Origin: Leptospira mtsangambouensis
GTDB lineage: Bacteria; Spirochaetota; Leptospiria; Leptospirales; Leptospiraceae
Direction of reading: 5' to 3'
Assembly (NCBI RefSeq): GCF_004770475.1
Contig: NZ_RQHK01000017.1
Location: forward strand, 744,001-808,000
Length of the DNA: 64,000 nt
The position numbers and the translations under genes were made by a program. The notes under the pieces are model-generated. The model was given only the letters and a program-made list of their open reading frames with translations. It had not been told where the DNA came from and ran no database searches. Numbering within the stretch: the stretch's first letter is position 1; the number at the start of each line of letters is the position of its first letter. Below are positions 1 to 7,510 of this stretch, piece after piece.

Positions 1-1721
1 CTTAAAATTTCATTTAAACCTTTTTTTCCAGATACTTGTTCATCGATTAGGTCCATTTGTTTGATGTCTTCTGTAAAAGTTTTCGGATTGATTTGGTTTA
101 ATTTGATTTGGTTGTAAATTCTTTGTGAAACATTAAGTCCTCGTTTCACAGTGGATGCAAATTCTAATAAGGCTTCCGTTGTGGACTTTATTTCTGAAAC
201 CAATTGGTTCTTTTGAAAAAAAGAAGAATCTTCTTTTAGTTTGGATTGGATTTTTTGACGAACCGCATCGACCAAAATTTTTTCTTTTTCTACTTCTTCC
301 TTACCATCAGGAAATACTTTAGAAAATTCGGAATGGAGGATTCCTTCTAGTTTGGCACCAAACTTAGTGAGATTGGTCCAAGGATTTTCTTTTGAATGGT
401 CTTCGAACCATTTTTTAAAGATTAACATTTTTTCATTGGTGATATACGTCTCACCTAAGTTTCCTGTTACTTTTTTTTGAGGTAAGGCAAACAGCTGTTT
501 GTAGTTATGTTTTTCCCGACGGAACTTTCTGGATTCTAAATAGTTCAACCGTTCTTCGAGGACTGCTCCTTTGGAATGAGCAAGACCTTTGGTAAAACTC
601 AAATCTTGGCCCACCAAAAAAACAGATCGTGCCCCCATAAGAGTGGCGAGACTTGCAGCATTGGTGGAAACAGAACCACCAAAAGGTACAGAACCAATTT
701 CACCATCGCCCGTTCTTTCCAGTAGTCCAATCAGAGGAAAGGGAGAAGAGGTCACAAAACCTTTGTTTGGTCCTTTGTCTAACCTCAAACTCAAATAAGT
801 GGATGTGGGATCAAAAATGAGAATCCCATCTCCAGAATAATCTTCCAGGTATTGACTATTTAAGGCCTGCGGGTCGACTGAAAAAATCAAATCAGGATCA
901 ACACCAAAAGAGGTGAGGATGGGAAGAGCAGTGTCTACTGCAAGGAGAAGAAACTGGTTTCTATACTTAGTTAAATCATGTATGGATTCGGAAAGGCTTG
1001 GACCTGCACCACAAACAACAATAGAGATTCCTTCTGCAATTCCAAACAGATCGGAAACCGGACGGAACTTCGACAATTCAGGCAGGTTGTAACAAATATT
1101 TTTGGCCCAAATTTTTTCAAATCTGGTGAGGGTAGCAAGGTTCACATCTTTTTTGTGAAACATCTGTTCGGCGGTATGTCGGAGTTTTAAATAATCGGAT
1201 TCTCTCCATTGCCAAGAGCCACGGTGAGGAACAAAACTAATAGGATGTGTTCCTTTTCCTTTGACAGCATCGGAGAGTTGGTCTTCTAATCCTTCTCCTG
1301 TGATGAGGATTAGTTTTCCTTCTAACAATGGTTTGGAAAAATCAAAAATTTGAAATGCTTCTTTAATAAAGAAATGATGTGGTTCCATCCAAATGATGGT
1401 TACTTTTTCTCTTTCTATGAGGTAAGGAAGAATATATCCAAGGCCAGCACCAAACAATAAATAAATGCGTTCACTTCCATCATGAGGAAGTTCTGTGGCA
1501 AATCGTTCCGCCTCTTTTTTGGGATCAAACCGGCTATGGATCCAAACTCCTTCTAATTCTAAAGTGGGATCTCCGGTTTTGGACTTTGTTAGTTGATAAG
1601 ATAAATTGGATTCTGAATCTAAAGATTTGCTCACATCAGATTTTGTATCTGAATTTTGAATGAGTTCCGCTAACTGGGAAGGTAAAGCAGCAAGATTTTT
1701 ATCCAGATAAATTTTGTTCAC
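1..1721 (-). CDS. Maf/DUF115 motility-associated glycosyltransferase-like protein (partial, 3' end beyond window)
   Basis: Open frame of 573 codons that reaches the left edge without a stop, so the C-terminus is missing. It begins with GTG directly after the stop codon of the upstream PBP gene; that in-frame TAA rules out any earlier start. The translation shows the layout of the Maf/DUF115 family: an N-terminal part with IHSRFDPKKEAERF and FGAGLGY, then the central MptE-like fold with VVCGAGPSLSESI and FSVDPQ, then FGGSVSTNAASLA and LVGQDLSFTKG. In other bacteria Maf proteins transfer nonulosonic acid sugars to flagellin or act in surface glycosylation. Substrate and target here are unknown. 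It is the last visible gene of the lepB-PBP-maf operon. Family assignment is firm; the role in motility is inference. Confidence 0.8.
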   Translation of the reverse strand, partial: MNKIYLDKNLAALPSQLAELIQNSDTKSDVSKSLDSESNLSYQLTKSKTGDPTLELEGVWIHSRFDPKKEAERFATELPHDGSERIYLLFGAGLGYILPYLIEREKVTIIWMEPHHFFIKEAFQIFDFSKPLLEGKLILITGEGLEDQLSDAVKGKGTHPISFVPHRGSWQWRESDYLKLRHTAEQMFHKKDVNLATLTRFEKIWAKNICYNLPELSKFRPVSDLFGIAEGISIVVCGAGPSLSESIHDLTKYRNQFLLLAVDTALPILTSFGVDPDLIFSVDPQALNSQYLEDYSGDGILIFDPTSTYLSLRLDKGPNKGFVTSSPFPLIGLLERTGDGEIGSVPFGGSVSTNAASLATLMGARSVFLVGQDLSFTKGLAHSKGAVLEERLNYLESRKFRREKHNYKQLFALPQKKVTGNLGETYITNEKMLIFKKWFEDHSKENPWTNLTKFGAKLEGILHSEFSKVFPDGKEEVEKEKILVDAVRQKIQSKLKEDSSFFQKNQLVSEIKSTTEALLEFASTVKRGLNVSQRIYNQIKLNQINPKTFTEDIKQMDLIDEQVSGKKGLNEIL

Positions 1722-3533
1722 TTAAGGTTCCAAAATTATTTTGATGGAAGAATCAGGTTTTAAAGAAGTCCCAGCTTTCGGTTCTTGTGTTTTCACAAAT
1801 CCAGAACCTTCCATTTTATATTCTACTTGCAGTTGTTTTACAATTTGAATGGTTTCAGAAGCTGTGAATCCAGTAAGGTCAGGCATTACTTTAGGATCAA
1901 GTTTATAGATTTTATTTTTTTCGCCCTTCAACCGATACACAAGTGCTTTCTCACTTTTTTCAACAATAGGAATGATACTTTCCACCACCTCACGAAAGAC
2001 AGGTGCTGCGATCCCTCCACCCGTATGGGTTTCTCCACCGGGTTCATCAAAAACAATGAGACCCACATACTTAGGTTTCTCTGCGGGAAAAAAACCAAGG
2101 AAACTCGCAGTAAAAAGTCCGGCTTGGTATCCCGCACCTGCTTTTGCTTTTTGTGAAGTTCCTGTCTTTCCTGCGATAAAGTAGTTTTCTAAATAAGCTT
2201 TTTTCCCTGTTCCTTGCGAAACTGCTTTCCCCATTGCGTTTAAAGTTTTTTTGGCAGCCCCTTCTTTGATACCGAGTAGTTCATTTTTAATTGAAAATTC
2301 ATGTACCAGTTCCCCATAAGAATTGGTAATTTGAGACACAACAGATGGTTCATATAAAATCCCACCATTCACAACGGCTGCGGCTGCCGTGATGAGTTGG
2401 ATGGGTGTCACAGAAAGTCCTTGGCCTATGGATAAAAAGTAAGGTGTACTTTTGTTCCATTTGTTTAGGGGAGGTAAATATCCTTTGGCTTCGTGGATGG
2501 AAAAGTTAGTTCGTTTTCCAAACTTAAATTTTTCCATATAATTGTAGTAAGTTGCTTCATCAATTTTTTGCGCAGCTTTGATGATACCTACGTTACAAGA
2601 GTATTGTAGAATTTCATCCAAATTGACATGACCATGATTGTCAGTGCAACGGATGGTGGTTTTTCCAATTTCAATATAACCGGGACAATGAAATCTTTCA
2701 TTGGTGAGGATTTTTCCTTCATTGAGTAACATAAGGGCAATGAAAATTTTCATCGTCGATCCAGGTTCATACACATGGCGGATGGACCAATTGGTATGAG
2801 ATTCCAAAGGAAAATCTTGGAAGTGGTTGGGATCAAAATTAGGATAAGAGGCCATCGCAAGAATTTTTCCCGTTTCCGTATCCATAATCATACCAATTCC
2901 ACGTTTGGATGCAGTTTGGAGAAAAGCTTTTTGTAATGATTTTTCTAATCGATATTGAATGATACTATCGATTGTTAGATGGACATTGTTTCCCTTACTC
3001 GATTCTGCATCGGGGGTGGATAATAATTCCAAATTGAATAACATCTCAAGGCCTGAAAGTGCTTTGTCATCATCATAACCAGTGAAGCCAAGTAAACTTG
3101 CGGCTAAACTTCCTTGTGGATAAATGCGTTTGTATTCTTTTTCGACTCGAACACCGGGAAGAGACAAGGCTTTGATTTTTTCTGCTTTTGAGAGTTCAAT
3201 TTCTCTTTTTAATAAAAAATAATTTTGTTTTTCCCTTATGGTTTCGATGAGTTTGTTTGGAGGAATTCCAAGAATAGGACCTAACTCTTGTGCGGTGAGG
3301 TCAGGATCATAAATGTTGGTTGGATCAATTCCAACAGTTGCCGACTCGCGAGAAATTGCAAGTTCAATCCCTCGTCTGTCGTAAATGGTTCCTCGTTGGA
3401 CATACTTACTCGATTTTAAATTGATGATATTATCGTTAAAATAAGTAAGATAAATTACCCGAAAGAGTAAAATCACAAAAAGGGAGAGGATAAAAAGAAT
3501 AATATACTTAAAACGTTGTTTGTATTCTGTCAT
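1722..3533 (-). CDS. Class B penicillin-binding protein (FtsI/SpoVD type) with C-terminal PASTA domain
   Basis: Peptidoglycan transpeptidase anchored in the inner membrane. The 603-residue protein has one N-terminal membrane segment (about residues 10-30), a PBP dimerisation domain starting at YVQRGTIYDRRG, and a transpeptidase domain. The three active-site motifs are visible: STMK with nucleophile Ser259, SCN in YSCNVGIIK, and KTGT at about residue 456. A PASTA domain closes the protein (MPDLTGFTASETI to the end). Class B PBPs cross-link septal or lateral wall; the PASTA tail resembles FtsI/SpoVD/PBP2x. It lies 2 bp after lepB and directly abuts the Maf gene, so the three genes are probably one transcript. 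No ftsL or mraY neighbour is seen, so calling it the division enzyme FtsI is likely but not proven. Confidence 0.92.
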   Translation of the reverse strand: MTEYKQRFKYIILFILSLFVILLFRVIYLTYFNDNIINLKSSKYVQRGTIYDRRGIELAISRESATVGIDPTNIYDPDLTAQELGPILGIPPNKLIETIREKQNYFLLKREIELSKAEKIKALSLPGVRVEKEYKRIYPQGSLAASLLGFTGYDDDKALSGLEMLFNLELLSTPDAESSKGNNVHLTIDSIIQYRLEKSLQKAFLQTASKRGIGMIMDTETGKILAMASYPNFDPNHFQDFPLESHTNWSIRHVYEPGSTMKIFIALMLLNEGKILTNERFHCPGYIEIGKTTIRCTDNHGHVNLDEILQYSCNVGIIKAAQKIDEATYYNYMEKFKFGKRTNFSIHEAKGYLPPLNKWNKSTPYFLSIGQGLSVTPIQLITAAAAVVNGGILYEPSVVSQITNSYGELVHEFSIKNELLGIKEGAAKKTLNAMGKAVSQGTGKKAYLENYFIAGKTGTSQKAKAGAGYQAGLFTASFLGFFPAEKPKYVGLIVFDEPGGETHTGGGIAAPVFREVVESIIPIVEKSEKALVYRLKGEKNKIYKLDPKVMPDLTGFTASETIQIVKQLQVEYKMEGSGFVKTQEPKAGTSLKPDSSIKIILEP

Positions 3534-3535
3534 CG

Positions 3536-4144
3536 TTAGAAATAAAAAATTACTTTGCCTTTGATTTTTTCGACAGGGACAAGCCCAAACGAACGGGAGT
3601 CTGTTGAATATTGTCTGTTGTCACCCAAAAGTAGATAATAACCAGGAGGAATCCTTCCTTGTTTTTCCATAGCAAGAAAAGGTGAGTTGTGACGATTGAG
3701 AAATATAGATGTACTCGGTTCGCTTGTGTAGGTCCCTTGCGGAAGATAATTTTCCAATAACTCCGTTGAGTCGATGAGAACTCGTCCAGATTCGATGGAA
3801 TAAAATTCTCCAGGCAAACCTATCACTCGTTTGACGACAAGTTCATCCTCTTGGCTTACAAATAATACCAAATCCAACTTTTCAATTTTTGGATCTGTAT
3901 AAAGGAGTGGTGTTCCAAAAAATTTGGCAGAAATGGCAAATCCACCTTTCCAAACAAAAACCACGGACCCATGTTCTAAGGTTGGATACATGGAATTTCC
4001 TTGGATGGAATAAATTTGGAATAAAAAGATGCGCACAAATAAGAGGAAACAGAGGAAGAAAAAGATGAGAATGCTGCGACGGGCGTAACGTTTGAATTTG
4101 ACCCACCAGCGGGGAGAATGTGTTTCTGTTTCCATATCCATCAA
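3536..4144 (-). CDS. lepB: Signal peptidase I
   Basis: Serine-lysine protease that removes signal peptides at the outer face of the inner membrane. The 202-residue protein has a basic N-terminus, one membrane helix (about residues 24-45), catalytic Ser51 in QGNSMYPTL, catalytic Lys105 in ELVVKRVIGLPG, and the C-terminal family motif GDNRQYSTDSRSFG. The start is uncertain: TTG at 4144, ATG at 4141 and ATG at 4135 are all in frame, none has a clear ribosome binding site, and the difference is three residues. It is the first gene of the operon with the PBP and Maf genes. The length is within the normal range for spirochaete enzymes. Confidence 0.95.
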   Translation of the reverse strand: MMDMETETHSPRWWVKFKRYARRSILIFFFLCFLLFVRIFLFQIYSIQGNSMYPTLEHGSVVFVWKGGFAISAKFFGTPLLYTDPKIEKLDLVLFVSQEDELVVKRVIGLPGEFYSIESGRVLIDSTELLENYLPQGTYTSEPSTSIFLNRHNSPFLAMEKQGRIPPGYYLLLGDNRQYSTDSRSFGLVPVEKIKGKVIFYF

Positions 4145-4230
4145 AAAACGATAAAAATCATTCGTGCATTTTTCCCCTTTCTCCAGAATGGAAAAGGAAC
4201 TTTCCGTAAATCTGAAGCCTAGAGAAGTCT

Positions 4231-5577
4231 ATGTCACTTACAAAATATCAATTCCGAGCACAGTTTCGATGCACCAACGAATCTTGTCGCAAAACCTATC
4301 CTCTCCACCAAGTGATTTATTCCTGCGAGTCTTGCGGGGAACTTTTGAATGTCGAACATGATATAGACAGCCTCAAACAAGTTTCGGCAAAAGAATGGAA
4401 GTCGAAATTTGAAACTCGGTTCCGTTCTAGCCAATTCCCGAATGCTTCGGGAGTTTGGGGGAAAAAGGAATGGGTCCTTCCAGGAATTCAGGACGAAAAC
4501 ATCATCACATCGGGAGAAGGAACCACTCATTTGTATGACGCATCCCGGTTTGCCAAAGATTTGGGACTAAAAAGCCTTCACGTCAAACAATGCGGAGTTT
4601 CGCATACCGGCTCTTTTAAAGATTTAGGAATGACGGTTCTTGTAAGCCAGGTCAAACAAATGATTGCGGACGGAGTTCCCATCCAAGCGGTCGCCTGCGC
4701 ATCCACAGGAGATACCTCAGCAGCCCTTGCATCTTATGCGGCCAAAGCAGGAATTCCTTCTATTATTTTACTTCCAGCTAACAAAGTATCAACGGCACAG
4801 CTCATCCAACCCGTTTCGAATGGGGCTCTTGTATTGGCACTCGAAACTGACTTTGATGGTTGTATGGCGGTAGTGAAAGAACTCACCAAAGAAAAATCTA
4901 TTTATCTTGCAAACTCAATGAATTCACTGCGAATCGAAGGGCAAAAAACCATTTCGATTGAGATCACACAACAGTTAGGTTGGACGGTTCCGGATTGGAT
5001 TGTGATCCCCGGTGGAAATTTAGGAAATGTTTCGGCTCTTGGAATGGGATTTGAGATGATGTTGGAACTTGGACTCATCAATAAATTACCGAGAATCATT
5101 TTAGCCCAAGCAAAAAATGCGAGTCCACTGTATGAATCGTTTAAGAAAGGTTTTGCGGACTTTTCTCCGGTAACAGCTGAAAAAACCTTAGCCTCTGCAA
5201 TCCAAATCGGAGATCCTGTTTCAGTGAAAAAAGCCATTCGTATTTTAAAGAAATTCAATGGAGTTGTGGAAGTTGCTACGGAAGAAGAATTAGCCAATGC
5301 AGCCGCGCGTGGTGATTTGTACGGATTGTATAATGATCCACACACAGGTGTGGCACTTGCAGCACTTTTGAAATCGGTAGAATCAGGTGTGGTGGGGAAA
5401 GGTGAGTCGGTGGTTGTGATCTCCACAGCGAATGGACTCAAGTTCACTGAATTCAAACTTGCATTTCATGAAGGGAAAATCCCTAACATAGATGAGAGGC
5501 TCAAAAACAGAATCCAAACATGCAAACCGAATCTAAATGGAGTGATGGAAATCTTAGGTAAACAACTGAAGAAATGA
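4231..5577 (+). CDS. thrC: Threonine synthase
   Basis: PLP-dependent enzyme converting O-phosphohomoserine to threonine in the cytoplasm. It has 448 residues. Lys130 in SHTGSFKDLGM is the expected Schiff-base lysine; ACASTGDTSAALASYAAKAG contacts the cofactor; VIPGGNLGNVSALGMGFEMM is the phosphate-binding loop. The first 40 residues carry two cysteine pairs (Cys14/Cys19 and Cys32/Cys35), a zinc-ribbon-like start seen in some ThrC proteins. The ATG at 4231 follows AGAGAAG at a plausible distance. It stands alone, divergent from lepB. Confidence 0.95.
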   Translation: MSLTKYQFRAQFRCTNESCRKTYPLHQVIYSCESCGELLNVEHDIDSLKQVSAKEWKSKFETRFRSSQFPNASGVWGKKEWVLPGIQDENIITSGEGTTHLYDASRFAKDLGLKSLHVKQCGVSHTGSFKDLGMTVLVSQVKQMIADGVPIQAVACASTGDTSAALASYAAKAGIPSIILLPANKVSTAQLIQPVSNGALVLALETDFDGCMAVVKELTKEKSIYLANSMNSLRIEGQKTISIEITQQLGWTVPDWIVIPGGNLGNVSALGMGFEMMLELGLINKLPRIILAQAKNASPLYESFKKGFADFSPVTAEKTLASAIQIGDPVSVKKAIRILKKFNGVVEVATEEELANAAARGDLYGLYNDPHTGVALAALLKSVESGVVGKGESVVVISTANGLKFTEFKLAFHEGKIPNIDERLKNRIQTCKPNLNGVMEILGKQLKK

Positions 5578-5630
5578 TAATTCGCTAGACAAATCCCCTA
5601 CATGTTGGCAAATTTTTTCAGTTTACCGGT

Positions 5631-6341
5631 ATGTCCCAAGAGATCCAACTAACTTCCCAGTTTTGCACCTCTGTGGATCGTGCCGTGGAACTTGGAAAAA
5701 AAATCTCCATGATTACTTATGTGATGGGGGATGTCGGTGAGACCAAACTGAAGTACATTCTGTTTCGTATTTTGGGTTCTGTTGGTCGTGAAGACTTGAT
5801 GGAACTCTTTTATACTGCTGCAAAGGAACTCATTGTCAATTCAACCAAAGCAGCAATCAAACGAATCATCTTCGAAGAACTCAAACTCAACATTCAAAAC
5901 TTACAAGACTATGAAGAAGGAATGAAACTCTTTAAATCTAGTCTGAATGAAAGAAAGTTTCCCACTTATAAAAAGAAAATGAGGGAATCTGGACTCTTTG
6001 TAAAGATCACTTGTATCTACCGAAAGGATAAAATTGATTTAGAAATTAGAAATAATTTCCCATTATTGCCCATTGAGGCCGAACGCGTAAAAGAAAAGTT
6101 TATTAATGCGAAAAAGTATGATAATCTATTCGAGTTCTTTATGGAACACGGTGATAGTACGGAAGGAGCGGGAATGGGAATCACGATGGTAGAAATACTG
6201 TTGTCTCAGTCTGGTTTTGATCGTCGATTGCTCTCTATATATTCATCAGAAAGGAAAAAGGAAACAGTAGCGCGTGTGGAAGTACATTTAAGTGGATTGC
6301 CAAAATCTGCCGATACACATGAACAATTGTTTGTAGAATAA
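5631..6341 (+). CDS. Histidine-kinase-like ATPase-fold protein, no sensor or phospho-acceptor domain
   Basis: 236 residues. The sequence resembles a GHKL/HATPase domain: an N-box-like helix AAKELIVNSTKAAI (about residues 63-76), a strand ending in EIRNN, and a glycine loop STEGAGMGITMVEILLSQSG (about 177-196). A classical DxGxG G1 box is not evident and there is no dimerisation/histidine domain, so it is unlikely to be a normal sensor kinase. It may bind ATP as an anti-sigma-like or regulatory protein, or be degenerate. Its TAA stop shares one base with the ATG of the following tail-anchored protein, so the two are probably co-translated and may work together. Function unknown. Confidence 0.6.
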   Translation: MSQEIQLTSQFCTSVDRAVELGKKISMITYVMGDVGETKLKYILFRILGSVGREDLMELFYTAAKELIVNSTKAAIKRIIFEELKLNIQNLQDYEEGMKLFKSSLNERKFPTYKKKMRESGLFVKITCIYRKDKIDLEIRNNFPLLPIEAERVKEKFINAKKYDNLFEFFMEHGDSTEGAGMGITMVEILLSQSGFDRRLLSIYSSERKKETVARVEVHLSGLPKSADTHEQLFVE

Positions 6342-7501
6342 TGTCCGAATTAAACTCAAAAGCAGACCAACTCAAACGACAAGCAGACCTTATTGGCCTG
6401 ACCAGAGAAGCCGTGTTTACGGATGAACAAGCCAAAGAAGTTTTACAAGGTAAAATTACAGATGGTTATCTTGTAAAAGTAAAAATCGACTTGGACAGTT
6501 TGAACGGAATGGTTCTCATTCTAGTGTCCTCCATTCGAAAACATATCATGGAACTATATGCCGTTGTAGGAACCTCTCCAACGTTTCGAAGGATTCGAAC
6601 TTTTGCCGATCACGTACAAATTTCAACCGACTTGGGTGATATTGGAAAAACGGGTGGTTACGATCCTGCAATTTCTGAAAACATTGGTCGTGCCGTTCAC
6701 CGAGCGTTCACCAAAGAGAAGTTAGAAGAACTGCTACCACTTTGGCAAAAAAAAGATCCTTCTCATATTTCTGAAATTTTGGAAAATCCAATTCTTATGG
6801 CAACCAAAGGGAGAAATATAAAACTCCAGGCAGAAGTGGACAAACTATCCACCGCAAAGTTTCGATATGAAAACCCAATGAAGGGTGTGATTTTACCAAT
6901 TCCAAAACCTGATGATGAAGCCGCAGCTGCTAAAGATGCTTCTATTCCTGGTGTCTCCACCGAACCAGCGAAAGGTGAACTTTCTTCCCTTGAACGCCAG
7001 ATTGCACAATACAGATCATCTTTTCCTAAAGAATTGAATATGAAGACGGTGATATCTCCTATCAACGGTGTGGAGTTTGATAACTTGGTTGAAGGTATGG
7101 AAATTTTATTTCGAGTTCCCACAGAAACACCAGAAGGATTAACCAATGCCCAAATCCTTGGACTCATTGATGAAGAAGGAAAAATTTCGAAGGAACCAGT
7201 GGTTGGAAGGTTTTTAGGAATTGCAGGGAGTAAAACAGAATACCATATATTTGCGGAAGGTCCAAACCAATATTTGCTTCATTCTGTGGAGGAACATCCT
7301 GTAAAAGTTGCCATTCCAAAACCAGCCGGTATGACCAGTGGAGCTAACAAAGGATCGGCGGCACAAGGTGCTAAGAAAAAAACAGGAAATGCCCCAGCCC
7401 AAGATTCAAAGTCTTCTGGGGCCAACTTGTTTATGTTAATGGGGGCTTTTGTAACGATTGTTCTTTTTGGAGTGTTGATTTTTGTGATGGTGATCTTGTA
7501 A
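6341..7501 (+). CDS. Hypothetical protein with C-terminal membrane anchor, partner of the ATPase-fold protein
   Basis: 386 residues, not recognised as a named family. The body is soluble and mixed alpha/beta. Residues about 185-205 are an alanine/proline-rich linker (KPDDEAAAAKDAS), followed by a second folded part. A low-complexity stretch (SGANKGSAAQGAKKKTGNA) leads to a single hydrophobic helix at the extreme C-terminus, NLFMLMGAFVTIVLFGV onward, so the protein is probably tail-anchored with its body in the cytoplasm. Start and upstream stop overlap as TAATG, which points to translational coupling. The 3' end converges on leuS with only four bases between stop codons. Confidence 0.65.
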   Translation: MSELNSKADQLKRQADLIGLTREAVFTDEQAKEVLQGKITDGYLVKVKIDLDSLNGMVLILVSSIRKHIMELYAVVGTSPTFRRIRTFADHVQISTDLGDIGKTGGYDPAISENIGRAVHRAFTKEKLEELLPLWQKKDPSHISEILENPILMATKGRNIKLQAEVDKLSTAKFRYENPMKGVILPIPKPDDEAAAAKDASIPGVSTEPAKGELSSLERQIAQYRSSFPKELNMKTVISPINGVEFDNLVEGMEILFRVPTETPEGLTNAQILGLIDEEGKISKEPVVGRFLGIAGSKTEYHIFAEGPNQYLLHSVEEHPVKVAIPKPAGMTSGANKGSAAQGAKKKTGNAPAQDSKSSGANLFMLMGAFVTIVLFGVLIFVMVIL

Positions 7502-7510
7502 AAGATCACC
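7489..7510. terminator. Perfect hairpin spanning both stop codons of convergent genes
   Basis: GGTGATCTT, loop GTAA, AAGATCACC: nine perfectly paired bases with a four-base loop. It contains the TAA of the tail-anchored protein gene and the TGA of leuS. There is no T-run on either side, so it is not a textbook intrinsic terminator. It could pause or protect both 3' ends. Confidence 0.45.

Noticed and set aside
4902..5456. 184-codon minus-strand ORF inside thrC
   Set aside because: Antisense shadow of a highly conserved gene; no domain features.
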